Of a stretch of 64,000 nt of DNA, positions 46,033 to 53,878 are shown one piece after another. The notes beneath the pieces were generated by a model. That model saw only the letters and a program-made list of their open reading frames with translations. It was not told the DNA's origin and did no database searches. How positions within the stretch are numbered: position 1 is the stretch's first letter; the number at the start of each line of letters is the position of its first letter. Source of the stretch: Halorientalis persicus. GTDB taxonomy: Archaea; Halobacteriota; Halobacteria; Halobacteriales; Haloarculaceae. The DNA lies in assembly GCF_900110215.1 (NCBI RefSeq), contig NZ_FOCX01000001.1, forward strand, positions 1 to 64,000. The letters are read 5' to 3'. Made by a program: the position numbers and the translations under genes.

Positions 46033-46123
46033 ACCAGAACACTCCGCGTTCTGGTTGGCTCACGGAGGTTTTGCTCCCGTGAACGTCGAGCGACGTGGGC
46101 GAAAAAGCCGGACGCTCGCGTCC
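46033..46123. repeat. Cluster of four hairpins upstream of rfcL
   Basis: Inverted repeats in order: ACCAGAAC/GTTCTGGT (46033-46040 and 46048-46055); CACGGAG/CTCCCGTG with a one-base bulge (46061-46067 and 46074-46081); ACGTCG/CGACGT (46083-46088 and 46091-46096); GGACGC/GCGTCC (46110-46115 and 46118-46123). They occupy most of the gap between two divergent genes. Confidence 0.7.
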
Positions 46124-46195
46124 AGTACTCATAGCCGGACACAGTGCAACCCCCGCTCCGCAACCCCTAAACGCGGTCCGTTCGTCCCTCCGTCA

Positions 46196-47704
46196 ATGAG
46201 TGACTGGACCGAGAAATACCGCCCGTCGACGCTCTCGGAGGTCCGGGGCAACGACAAGGCCCGCGACGCCCTGCAGGAGTGGGGGCGGAGCTGGGACCAG
46301 CACGGGGAGGCGGCCATCCTGCACGGCAGTCCCGGGATCGGGAAGACCTCGGCGGCTCACGCGCTGGCAAACGATATGGGCTGGGACGTCGTCGAACTCA
46401 ACGCCAGCGACTCCCGGACCAAAGACGACATCGAGCGGCTGGCCGGACGCGCCGCCAAGAACGCGACGCTTGGCGGCTCCGGCAAACAGCTCATCATCGT
46501 CGACGAGGCCGACAACTTCCACGGCAACGTCGACCGCGGCGGCTCGAAGGCAGTCACGTCCATCGTGAAGGAGGCCGGCCAGCCCGTTGTCCTGATCGCC
46601 AACGACTTCTACGAGATGTCAAACACGCTCCGGAACAACTGCCGCGAGATCGAGTTCCGGGACATCTCCGCGCGCTCGATCGTCCCCGTTCTCCGGGACG
46701 TGTGCCGCCAGGAAGACATCGAGTTCGAGCAGGAGGCGCTGGAAGCCATCGCCGAGTCCAACAGCGGCGACCTCCGGGGAGCGATCAACGACCTGCAGGC
46801 GCTCGCACAGGGCCGCACGGAACTCCGGGCCGAGGACGTAGTCACCGGCGAACGGGACCGCACCAACGGCGTCTTCGACTATCTCGACACCGTCATCAAG
46901 AAAGCCGGCGCCGAGGAAGCGCTGAAAGCGTCCTACGACGTGGACGAGACGCCCGACGACCTCATCAACTGGATCGAGGACAATATGCCCAAAGACTACG
47001 AGGGCCGGGAGCTAGCTCGTGCCTACGATTTCCTCGCCAACGCCGACCGCTGGCTCGGGCGGGTGCGGGCGACCCAGAACTACTCCTACTGGCGCTACGC
47101 CGGCGACAACATGACCGCCGGCGTCGCCGCCGCCCGGGACGGTGAGAAAGGGGGCTGGACGCGCTACGGCCCCCCGAGTTACTGGTCGAAACTCGGCCGG
47201 TCGCGAGGGACCCGCGAGAAACGCGACTACGTGGCCCGCAAGATCGCCGAGAACCTGGGCGTGAGCATGGCTACCGCCCGCCGGGAGGTCATCCCGCACC
47301 TGGCGGCGATGACCCACCACTGCAAGAACCGCGAACTCACCGTGGCGATGACCGCTCGGTACGATCTCGACGCCGAACACGTCGCCTTCGTCACTGGGTC
47401 GGGCAAGGACACCAACAAGGTTCAGGACATCGTGGCGGACGCCGAACAGCTACGGGAGGAAGCCGCTGTCGAACACTCCGGCGGTGCGTTCGAGGGCGGT
47501 CGCGCTGGCGGAGCCGATGGTGATGGGGAGAGCGAGGACGCCGCTGACGGCGACGACGGTGAAGCCGACGACGGCGACGGGCAGGCGACGCTCACCGCGA
47601 GCGCGGCATCCGACGAGAGCGAGGACGAGTCCAGCGAGGCGGAGTCGGCCGAGGAAGAGGCGGACGCGGACGACCAGCAGTCGGGGCTGGGCGAGTTCAT
47701 GTAG
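46196..47704 (+). CDS. rfcL: Replication factor C large subunit
   Basis: 502 residues from ATG 46196 (MSDWTEKYRPSTLSEVRGND). AAA+ motifs: Walker A GSPGIGKTS (about 45-53), Walker B LIIVDEADNF (about 99-108), sensor 1 region VLIANDFYEM, arginine finger SNTLRNNCREIEF. An acidic, low-complexity tail (about 430-495, GDGESEDAADGDDGEADDGD) ends in DDQQSGLGEFM, a plausible PCNA-interacting peptide of the form Q-x-x-L-x-x-F. RfcL with RfcS loads the PCNA clamp. A CCTAAAC box about 25-30 bases before ATG suggests a leaderless transcript. Upstream frames to 45983 are rejected as basic. Confidence 0.96.
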   Translation: MSDWTEKYRPSTLSEVRGNDKARDALQEWGRSWDQHGEAAILHGSPGIGKTSAAHALANDMGWDVVELNASDSRTKDDIERLAGRAAKNATLGGSGKQLIIVDEADNFHGNVDRGGSKAVTSIVKEAGQPVVLIANDFYEMSNTLRNNCREIEFRDISARSIVPVLRDVCRQEDIEFEQEALEAIAESNSGDLRGAINDLQALAQGRTELRAEDVVTGERDRTNGVFDYLDTVIKKAGAEEALKASYDVDETPDDLINWIEDNMPKDYEGRELARAYDFLANADRWLGRVRATQNYSYWRYAGDNMTAGVAAARDGEKGGWTRYGPPSYWSKLGRSRGTREKRDYVARKIAENLGVSMATARREVIPHLAAMTHHCKNRELTVAMTARYDLDAEHVAFVTGSGKDTNKVQDIVADAEQLREEAAVEHSGGAFEGGRAGGADGDGESEDAADGDDGEADDGDGQATLTASAASDESEDESSEAESAEEEADADDQQSGLGEFM

Positions 47705-47731
47705 CGGCGGAAAAGAAGGCAGTTCGCAGAG

Positions 47732-48235
47732 TCAGACGGGGCCCGACGATCCGTCGGCCGTGGCGTCGGCGTCCGCGTCGGTCGCGGTGTCGGCTGTGGA
47801 CACGGTGCCCTGGAACGCCCAGGCAGTCGTCGCGGTCATGGCCGCGAAGATGGTCAGCGCGGCGGTGTGGTGGAGGACCTGCGCGACCGGTCCGTAGAAC
47901 CAGATCGTGTTCGCGCCGAGCAGGACCTGCGCGGGCAGGACGGCGAGGGCGATCGTCGAGGCCCAGCGGATGTCGGTCCGGGGCTGACGTTTCCAGGCGG
48001 CGTAGGTCGTCCCGATAATCATGAAGCCAGTGACCATCGCGACGAAGCGGTGGAACCACTCGACGAAACTCGGCCAGTCCGCCGGGAACAGGCCGAACAC
48101 GGCCCCGTTACAGAGCGGCCAGCGTGCGCCACAGGACAGTCCCGCACCGATGGCACCGGTGTAGACGCCGAGCAGGATGAGCGAGAACGTCATCCCGGTC
48201 GTCGCCGCGGCGAGGTGGCGAAAGCCCAATCGCAT
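47732..48235 (-). CDS. Half-size COX15/CtaA-type heme A synthase
   Basis: 167 residues with four hydrophobic helices (about 9-30, 63-82, 92-110, 116-138). LSCGARWPLC (about 33-42) carries the paired loop cysteines, and WFHRF (about 60-64) and VLHHTA (about 120-125) the heme-binding histidines of CtaA. Bacterial CtaA has eight helices formed by two such halves; this 4-helix form would act as a dimer. It converts heme O to heme A for terminal oxidases. No ctaB or oxidase genes in the window. The acidic C-terminus is unusual but simple. Confidence 0.8.
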   Translation of the reverse strand: MRLGFRHLAAATTGMTFSLILLGVYTGAIGAGLSCGARWPLCNGAVFGLFPADWPSFVEWFHRFVAMVTGFMIIGTTYAAWKRQPRTDIRWASTIALAVLPAQVLLGANTIWFYGPVAQVLHHTAALTIFAAMTATTAWAFQGTVSTADTATDADADATADGSSGPV

Positions 48236-48354
48236 ACTCGCCCCTCGGGGTCGCGTCTACTTATGCTCGGCCTTTCGTTCCCGGGCGGTGGGATCGACGA
48301 ACGTCGAACATTATTTTCGGTTACCTTTTTACGCTGGCAAGGTCCCCCTAGTGC

Positions 48355-50613
48355 ATGGGACTAGACGAGGATTCGCTCGACTATCACCGGGAGGACCCCC
48401 CGGGGAAGATCGAGATCTCGACGACGAAGCCAACCAACACCCAGCGTGATCTGAGCCTCGCCTACTCGCCGGGCGTCGCCGCCCCCTGCCGTGCGATCCG
48501 GGACAACCCCAACGACGCGTACAGCTACACCGCGAAGGGGAACCTCGTCGGCGTCGTCTCCGACGGCACTGCGGTGCTCGGCCTGGGCGACATCGGCGCA
48601 CAGGCCTCGAAACCCGTGATGGAAGGCAAGGGCGTCCTGTTCAAACGGTTCGCCGACATCGACGTCTTCGACATCGAACTGGAGGACGCAGACACCGAGG
48701 AGATGATCCGCTCGATCAGTTCGATGGAGCCGACGTTCGGCGGGATCAACCTCGAGGATATCAAAGCGCCCGAGTGTTTCGAGGTCGAGGAACGCCTCCG
48801 CGAGGAGATGGACATCCCCATCTTCCACGACGACCAGCACGGCACCGCGATCATCTCCGGGGCCGCACTGCTCAACGCCGCCGACATCGCGGGCAAGGAG
48901 CTCGACGAGCTGGACATCGTCTTCTCCGGTGCCGGTGCGAGCGCGATCGCCTCCGCGCGCTTTTACATCTCACTGGGCGCGAAACGCGAGAACATCACGA
49001 TGTGTGACTCCTCGGGGATCATCACCGAGGCCCGCGCCGAGAACGAGGACGTCAACGAGTTCAAAAAGGAGTTCGCCCGCGACGTGCCCGAGGGTGATCT
49101 GGCGGATGCGATGGTCGACGCCGACGTGTTCGTCGGCCTCTCGGTCGGCGGCATCGTCGACCAGGAGATGGTCCAGTCGATGGGGTCGGATCCGATCATC
49201 TTCGCGATGGCCAACCCCGACCCCGAGATCGCCTACGAGGACGCCAAACAGGCCCGCGACGACACCGTCATCATGGCCACGGGCCGCTCGGATTACCCCA
49301 ACCAGGTCAACAACGTCCTCGGGTTCCCCTTCATCTTCCGGGGCGCACTCGACGTGCGCGCCACCGAGATCAACGAGGAGATGAAACGCGCCGCTGCCGA
49401 GGCGCTGGCCGAGTTGGCCCGCCAGGACGTGCCCGACGCCGTCGTCAAGGCCTACGGCGATCAGCCCCTCCAGTACGGCCCGGAGTACGTCATCCCGAAG
49501 CCGCTCGACCCACGCGTCCTCTTCGAGGTCGCGCCAGCCGTGGCCGAGGCCGCCATGGACAGCGGGGCCGCCCGCGTCGAGATCGAACACGACGAGTACG
49601 TCGAGCAACTGGAGGCCCGGCTCGGCAAATCGAGAGAGATGATGCGGGTCGTCCTCAACAAGGCCAAAAACGAGCCAAAGCGGGTCGTCCTCGCGGAGGG
49701 TGACGACGAGAAGATGATCCGTGCGGCCTACCAGATGGCCGATCAGGGGATCGCCGACCCCATCCTGATCGGCGACCGCGAGCGCATCTGGGCGATCATG
49801 GAGACCCTGGCGCTGGATTTCGATCCCGAGATCGTCGACCCCGGCGAGGGGAGTCTCGAACCCTACGCCGAGCGGCTGTACGACCTCCGCAAGCGCAAGG
49901 GGATCACCCGCCGCGAGGCCGGCGAACTCGTCCAGGACGGCAACTATCTCGGCAGCGTCATGGTCGAGATGGGTGACGCCGACGCCATGCTGACCGGGCT
50001 GATGCACAACTACCCCTCGGCGCTCAAGCCGCCCCTGCAGATCGTCGGCACCGCGGAGGACGCCAACTACGCGGCGGGCGTCTATATGCTCACCTTCAAG
50101 AACCGCGTCGTGTTCTGCGTCGACACCACCGTCAACCAGAACCCCGATGCCGAGGTCCTCTCGGAGGTCACCTGCCACACTGCAGAGCTGGCCCGCCGGT
50201 TCAACATCGAACCCCGCGCGGCCATGCTGTCGTACTCGAACTTCGGGAGCGTCGACAACGAGGGCACGCGCAAGCCACGGAAGGCCGCCGATCTCCTGCG
50301 TGACGACCCACAGGTCGACTTCCCCGTCGACGGGGAGATGCAGGCCGACACCGCCGTCGTCGAGGATATCCTCAACGGCACCTACGAGTTCTCCGACCTC
50401 GAAGAGCCAGCGAACATCCTCGTGTTCCCGAATCTGGAAGCCGGGAACATCGGCTACAAGCTCCTCCAGCGCCTCGGTGGCGCGGAGGCCATCGGCCCGA
50501 TGCTCGTCGGCATGGACAAGCCCGTCCACGTCCTCCAGCGCGGCGACGAGGTCAAAGACATCGTGAATCTGGCGAGCGTCGCCGTCGTGGACGCCCAGCA
50601 GAACGACTACTAG
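48355..50613 (+). CDS. NADP-dependent malic enzyme fused to phosphotransacetylase domain
   Basis: 752 residues. N-terminal malic enzyme (1-420): [51 protein letters not shown] and the Rossmann [21 protein letters not shown]-terminal phosphotransacetylase-like domain (about 440-752): [59 protein letters not shown] and [20 protein letters not shown]. This is the MaeB organisation, in which the PTA domain generally acts as a regulatory module sensing acetyl-CoA. It makes pyruvate and CO2 from malate. Ends in a hairpin-rich intergenic region. Confidence 0.94.
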   Translation: MGLDEDSLDYHREDPPGKIEISTTKPTNTQRDLSLAYSPGVAAPCRAIRDNPNDAYSYTAKGNLVGVVSDGTAVLGLGDIGAQASKPVMEGKGVLFKRFADIDVFDIELEDADTEEMIRSISSMEPTFGGINLEDIKAPECFEVEERLREEMDIPIFHDDQHGTAIISGAALLNAADIAGKELDELDIVFSGAGASAIASARFYISLGAKRENITMCDSSGIITEARAENEDVNEFKKEFARDVPEGDLADAMVDADVFVGLSVGGIVDQEMVQSMGSDPIIFAMANPDPEIAYEDAKQARDDTVIMATGRSDYPNQVNNVLGFPFIFRGALDVRATEINEEMKRAAAEALAELARQDVPDAVVKAYGDQPLQYGPEYVIPKPLDPRVLFEVAPAVAEAAMDSGAARVEIEHDEYVEQLEARLGKSREMMRVVLNKAKNEPKRVVLAEGDDEKMIRAAYQMADQGIADPILIGDRERIWAIMETLALDFDPEIVDPGEGSLEPYAERLYDLRKRKGITRREAGELVQDGNYLGSVMVEMGDADAMLTGLMHNYPSALKPPLQIVGTAEDANYAAGVYMLTFKNRVVFCVDTTVNQNPDAEVLSEVTCHTAELARRFNIEPRAAMLSYSNFGSVDNEGTRKPRKAADLLRDDPQVDFPVDGEMQADTAVVEDILNGTYEFSDLEEPANILVFPNLEAGNIGYKLLQRLGGAEAIGPMLVGMDKPVHVLQRGDEVKDIVNLASVAVVDAQQNDY

Positions 50614-50628
50614 CCACCACTTTTTACG

Positions 50629-50805
50629 TCGGGGGGTGCGCTTCGCGCACCCCCCGAAGCAAAAACTTGGGGAAAAAGGCGGGACTCGCGCTCCGCGCGA
50701 GTCCCGGGATACCCGCGAGCGACCACGGGGAGCGAGTGGGTGCTCGTCAGAGCCCTGCTCTGACGGTGACCGGCGCGCCGCCGGCGCGCGGATGCTGGAC
50801 ATCCG
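50629..50805. repeat. Array of six hairpins between convergent genes
   Basis: In order: GGGGGGTGCG/CGCACCCCCC around CTTCG (50631-50655, extended to 12 pairs at 50629-50657); GGGACTCGCG/CGCGAGTCCC around CTCCG (50681-50705); imperfect CGAGCGACCAC/GTGGGTGCTCG (50716-50746); CGTCAGAGC/GCTCTGACG around CCT (50745-50765); GCGCGCC/GGCGCGC (50773-50789); CGGATG/CATCCG around CTGGA (50789-50805). It may double as a bidirectional terminator for maeB-like and the convergent membrane gene. Confidence 0.85.
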
Positions 50806-50822
50806 CCATTAAACCTCGTGCC

Positions 50823-51218
50823 TCACTCCGTCCCCAGCGACGCTAGCCGTTGCTCGGTCTCGAAGTAGAACTCGGCGATCAGACCCGACCAGAGAAAGGC
50901 GAGGACGACGACGGAGACGGCACCGGGGACCCCGACCGGCGAGAGGATGCTTGCGACTGCCAGCCCCACGGCCAGCACCGTCACGAGAAAGACGTACTCG
51001 TCGAGGGGGTCCGTGGCTAACAGTGAGGTGTCGAAGTAGGCGTAGGCCGCGCCGAGGGTGACACCGACGACGAGTGCGGCGACGGACACGAGCAAGGGGC
51101 CGTCCGGAAACGGACCACCCCACAGCTCGACCACGGCGTAGATCGTCAGCGCGAGTGTCAGCACCCCAGCCTGAGCGACTGACCCGACTGGCTCCCAGAA
51201 CCCCCCATCGCTCCCCAT
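50823..51218 (-). CDS. Four-helix membrane protein, unknown
   Basis: 131 residues with four hydrophobic helices (about 13-32, 40-64, 74-92, 95-115: VSVAALVVGVTLGAAYAYFD, YVFLVTVLAVGLAVASILSP) and a charged C-terminal tail. No conserved polar signature, no family recognised. Start ATG 51218 is at the expected distance from a CG-rich upstream region; the promoter is not obvious. Its 3' end meets the hairpin array at 50629-50805. Confidence 0.65.
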   Translation of the reverse strand: MGSDGGFWEPVGSVAQAGVLTLALTIYAVVELWGGPFPDGPLLVSVAALVVGVTLGAAYAYFDTSLLATDPLDEYVFLVTVLAVGLAVASILSPVGVPGAVSVVVLAFLWSGLIAEFYFETEQRLASLGTE

Positions 51219-51260
51219 TGCCCCATCGTGGTACCGGCCAGCATGATAAATCTTACCGCG

Positions 51261-51902
51261 TCAGTCGCTGGCACCGCGGTCCGACCGGGACGGCGGGGGG
51301 ACCTGCTGCTCGGTCGGGTCCTTCGGGATGACACAGCGGTCGGGTTCGTGATTGACGTGGGCGTACTGGTCCGGGGCGTTCGCCAGCGGATGCGCCGGGT
51401 TCACGTCGCCCGAGATGCGGGCGGCCCTGATCTCGTCGAACCCGTTGATCCGGGCCCGGATGCCCCGCCAGTGGTAGGTCGTGGCCCGCGGGACGGAGAC
51501 GGCGGGGTTCCAGTCTGCGCCACGGGAATCGAGGACGGCCTGGTTGACGTTGCCCGCCAGGTCGTCGTGATCGATCAGGACGCCGATGCGAGCGTCGTCG
51601 GGCGCTCGCGCCGCGAGGACGTCCAGCCCGAGATGGAGTGCGCGGTACTCGGCGACGTTGTTGTCGGGAGCGCTGTCGGCGACCGAGAGCCGCGCCACAC
51701 GCTCCCCGTCGCGTGTCTCGATGACCACGCCGAGACCACCGTCGGGGTCGTCCTCGCCCCCGACCGCGCCACTCCGGCCTCTGTAGGAGCCGTCTGTGGC
51801 GAGATAGAAGTCCCGGTGGTGGGTGCGAGGCGGGTGTGCAATGTGTGGCGTCGGCGACTCGTCGAACAGGTCCCGAAGGGACGGCCGGCCGTAAGCGGCC
51901 AT
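51261..51902 (-). CDS. Ribonuclease HI-family protein
   Basis: 213 residues from ATG 51902 (MAAYGRPSLRDLFDESPTPH). FYLATDGSYRGRSGAVG (about 31-47) carries the first catalytic Asp, NNVAEYRALHLGLDVL (about 81-96) the Glu, and IGVLIDHDDLAGNV (about 107-120) the second Asp, the RNase HI fold order; a final D lies near QISGDVNPAHPLAN. It should cut RNA in RNA-DNA hybrids. The 30-residue N-terminal extension and the C-terminal Pro/Asp tail are halophilic-style. The longer frame to 51980 is not needed. Confidence 0.85.
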   Translation of the reverse strand: MAAYGRPSLRDLFDESPTPHIAHPPRTHHRDFYLATDGSYRGRSGAVGGEDDPDGGLGVVIETRDGERVARLSVADSAPDNNVAEYRALHLGLDVLAARAPDDARIGVLIDHDDLAGNVNQAVLDSRGADWNPAVSVPRATTYHWRGIRARINGFDEIRAARISGDVNPAHPLANAPDQYAHVNHEPDRCVIPKDPTEQQVPPPSRSDRGASD

Positions 51903-52021
51903 ATCTCCACTATGGAGACGGGACAATTTAAATATATGGGCCTTTCGAGGCGACGACTGGACGCCCGCACGCGGGTTCACCCACCGGAAGGCCTACGGCC
52001 GGGCCGGCCGTCCGCCCGGGT

Positions 52022-52567
52022 ATGCCCACCGCTCGCGACATCATGACGACCGACGTGGAGACGGTCGCACCCGACGACGACGTGGCCGAAGTCCTCACGA
52101 AACTGGCACAGGCGGCGTTCAACGGCTACCCGGTCACCGACGGCGACGAACTCGTCGGCATCGTCACGCAGGGCGACCTGGTCGACCTGTTCCAGCCCTC
52201 CGACCGGACGCTGTGGATCCCCGTCGGCTTCCCGCCGTTCCTGGAGAGCCTCACCTACGGGTTGGATCTCTCGTGGGACAACCTGGACGTGGGGCTGGAC
52301 ATGGTTCGTAACTCCGGGAAGTCGATCAGCGACGTGATGACGGCCGACGTGGTGACGGTCGCACCCGACGACGATATCGACCGCGTGCTGGCGCTACTGG
52401 CCGACAGCGAGCGGGACATCAATCGTCTGCCGGTCGTCGAGGACAGCGAGGCGCGAAGCGCCTCTGGCAACCGGACGCAGTCCGGCGACGGCCGTGTCGT
52501 CGGGATCATCGCCCGCGAGGATCTACTGCGGGCGCTTCGCGACGAGCGACTCGAGAAGGCGGGGTAG
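52022..52567 (+). CDS. CBS-domain protein with an in-frame palindromic insert
   Basis: 181 residues, two CBS motifs: ARDIMTTDVETVAPDDDVAE (about 4-23) and ISDVMTADVVTVAPDDDIDR (about 101-120). Each is followed by the usual FNGYPVTDGDELVGIVTQGD and INRLPVVED...GRVVGIIARE strands. In the second repeat, 15 extra residues (SEARSASGNRTQSGD, about 142-156) separate VVED from GRVVGIIARED, where homologous CBS domains go straight through. That insert is encoded by the palindrome pair at 52448-52485. Likely binds adenine nucleotides; partner unknown. Confidence 0.85.
   Translation: MPTARDIMTTDVETVAPDDDVAEVLTKLAQAAFNGYPVTDGDELVGIVTQGDLVDLFQPSDRTLWIPVGFPPFLESLTYGLDLSWDNLDVGLDMVRNSGKSISDVMTADVVTVAPDDDIDRVLALLADSERDINRLPVVEDSEARSASGNRTQSGDGRVVGIIAREDLLRALRDERLEKAG
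52445..52489. repeat. 45-base palindromic insertion within CBS gene
   Basis: Two adjacent perfect hairpins: GAGGCGC-GAA-GCGCCTC (52448-52464) and CCGGAC-GCA-GTCCGG (52471-52485). Flanking GAC codons (52442-52444 and 52487-52489) could be a target duplication. The core GCGCGAAGCGC of the first is the reverse complement of GCGCTTCGCGC in the first hairpin at 50631-50655. Confidence 0.7.
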
Positions 52568-52581
52568 GGCGGGGCGGCAAA

Positions 52582-52842
52582 TCAGTCGTGGTAGCGGTGG
52601 CCGATGACCGCCGCGACCACGTTCAGGGCGAGCAGACCGACGAACGCACCGACGATCGAGCTACTCCGGAGGCCGTAGGCCAAAAGCGGGAAATAGAGGA
52701 AAGGCAAGACGATCGCGGACCAGAAGGCGAGACCGGTCACGCCGGTTTTCAGACCGGTTCCGTACTGCGCCAGCGCGGGACGGACGTCACTCACTGGCGG
52801 GAACAGTTGCCGTTCGTTACTGGAGGGACTTGACGAGGCCAT
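52582..52842 (-). CDS. Small membrane protein
   Basis: 86 residues. A soluble N-terminus (about 30 residues) leads to two hydrophobic helices (about 34-55, VTGLAFWSAIVLPFLYFPLL; 62-80, VGAFVGLLALNVVAAVIG) and ends in HRYHD. Start ATG 52842 with TTATAAGG at 52877-52884 about 35-42 bases upstream on the minus strand as TATA box. Converges with the CBS gene. Function unknown. Confidence 0.6.
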   Translation of the reverse strand: MASSSPSSNERQLFPPVSDVRPALAQYGTGLKTGVTGLAFWSAIVLPFLYFPLLAYGLRSSSIVGAFVGLLALNVVAAVIGHRYHD

Positions 52843-52876
52843 CGTATCGTTCTACTACCTGCTTGCACAGCCGACC

Positions 52877-52884
52877 CCTTATAA
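52877..52884 (-). promoter_or_regulatory. TATA box of the small membrane protein
   Basis: TTATAAGG on the minus strand, about 35-42 bases before the ATG at 52842. The distance fits archaeal promoters with a leader of about 10 bases. Confidence 0.45.
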
Positions 52885-52885
52885 C

Positions 52886-53096
52886 CGGACGAGCCTTCGA
52901 CCCGTTTCGGCTCATTTCACTCGACCACCAGCAGTATACCGACCTTTCACGACGGCCGCAGATCGCCGTATAAATTTTATCCTCGTGTCTAAGCCCGTAA
53001 CGTTGGGTTACAGTCAGCCATTATTCCGCACACAACTGGCCGGAACGAGTGGGGTCGATTCGAGAGGTAAGTCAGTGGTTACCATACACATGGCTA
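52886..53096. other. AT-rich intergenic stretch with unassigned promoter-like box
   Basis: TATAAATTTTATC at 52971-52983 is a strong TATA-like element, but no well-placed gene starts downstream on either strand within 60 bases, apart from a dubious GTG frame at 52985. A small RNA or short peptide is possible; nothing more can be seen. Confidence 0.35.
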
Positions 53097-53366
53097 CTAT
53101 CGACACGAATCGAGATCGGTGCGCAGTCGTTCCCGGGTCGACGAGTCGAGGTCGGCGATCGCATCGTCCGTGAAGGGTGAGGCCAGGAGCGTCGCGAGAG
53201 CGCGGTCGGTCTTCTCCCGGATGCGGTCGACCGCCTTCTCGACTGAGTCGACGGATTCGTCCCGTGTCGCGGCGATCTCGTCGACGGAGTTGCCCGCCTC
53301 GAGCATGGCCGCAATCTCGCGTTCGCCGTGGCTCAGAATCGAGGCCTCGGGCGTGGCGTCGGACAT
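53097..53366 (-). CDS. Small HTH-type haloarchaeal protein
   Basis: 89 residues. ILSHGEREIAAMLEAGNSVD, EIAATRDESVDSVEKAVDRI and REKTDRALATLLASPFTDDA look like a LuxR/sigma-4-like helix-turn-helix followed by a helical tail. No sensor domain. Start ATG 53366. The stop lies about 36 bases from the next gene on the same strand (53403), so the two may be unrelated. Likely DNA-binding but unproven. Confidence 0.6.
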   Translation of the reverse strand: MSDATPEASILSHGEREIAAMLEAGNSVDEIAATRDESVDSVEKAVDRIREKTDRALATLLASPFTDDAIADLDSSTRERLRTDLDSCR

Positions 53367-53402
53367 ACCGACGGTTCGGCAGGGGCGGTCAAAACGGTGG
53401 CG

Positions 53403-53834
53403 TCAGCCTAGCACGGTGACGCCGACCTCGTGGGGGCCAGTCGGCGTGTCGAGCGTGACGGTGTCGACGAAGTGGTCGGTGACGGCCTCGCGCCAGGCGT
53501 CGACGGCCTCGGCGTGGCGTTCCCGGTGGCGCTCGCGCGTGTACTCGACGGTCGGATCCTCGCGGAGATCGTCTTCGGTCTGGGCCGGCGTGGGATAGAC
53601 CGGCGCGGACTCGGTGACGAGGGCGTCGGGAGCGACGTGGATCGGTGCGGGTTCGTCGTCGTACTCGGTCGCACCGTCGCGGTGGAGTCGGGCGCGCATC
53701 CGCCCGCTGAACGGCGGGGTCACGCGCAAGACGGGGTCCTGTCCGCTCCGGCGGCCCGCCTCCAGCGCAGTGACCACGTCCTCGGCGTCGACCGCGATCG
53801 AGTTGATCGCCGTCGGATCGGGTGACCCGGTCAT
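53403..53834 (-). CDS. Conserved haloarchaeal protein (DUF8009-like)
   Basis: 143 residues. It opens MTGSPDPTAINSIAVDAEDV, continues VLRVTPPFSGRMRARLHRDG and YTRERHRERHAEAVDAWREA, and closes TVTLDTPTGPHEVGVTVLG. Mixed alpha/beta, acidic, with no membrane helix or metal motif. I recall it as a haloarchaeal hypothetical family; function unknown. It overlaps no other gene and precedes the transducer gene on the same strand by 45 bases, so co-transcription is possible. Confidence 0.6.
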   Translation of the reverse strand: MTGSPDPTAINSIAVDAEDVVTALEAGRRSGQDPVLRVTPPFSGRMRARLHRDGATEYDDEPAPIHVAPDALVTESAPVYPTPAQTEDDLREDPTVEYTRERHRERHAEAVDAWREAVTDHFVDTVTLDTPTGPHEVGVTVLG

Positions 53835-53878
53835 AGCGACAGGTGGCGGGCCACAGCCTTCAGCGTTCCCGTCGCCGC

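Noticed and set aside
50629-50657. Ordinary intrinsic terminator for the malic enzyme gene
   Set aside because: There is no T-run after the stem, and five further hairpins follow, so a simple terminator does not explain it, although termination activity is possible.
52985-53173. 62-residue plus-strand frame after a strong TATA-like box
   Set aside because: The start is only about 10 bases from the box, the second half overlaps the antisense of a better gene, and the peptide is basic; left as unassigned promoter-like DNA.
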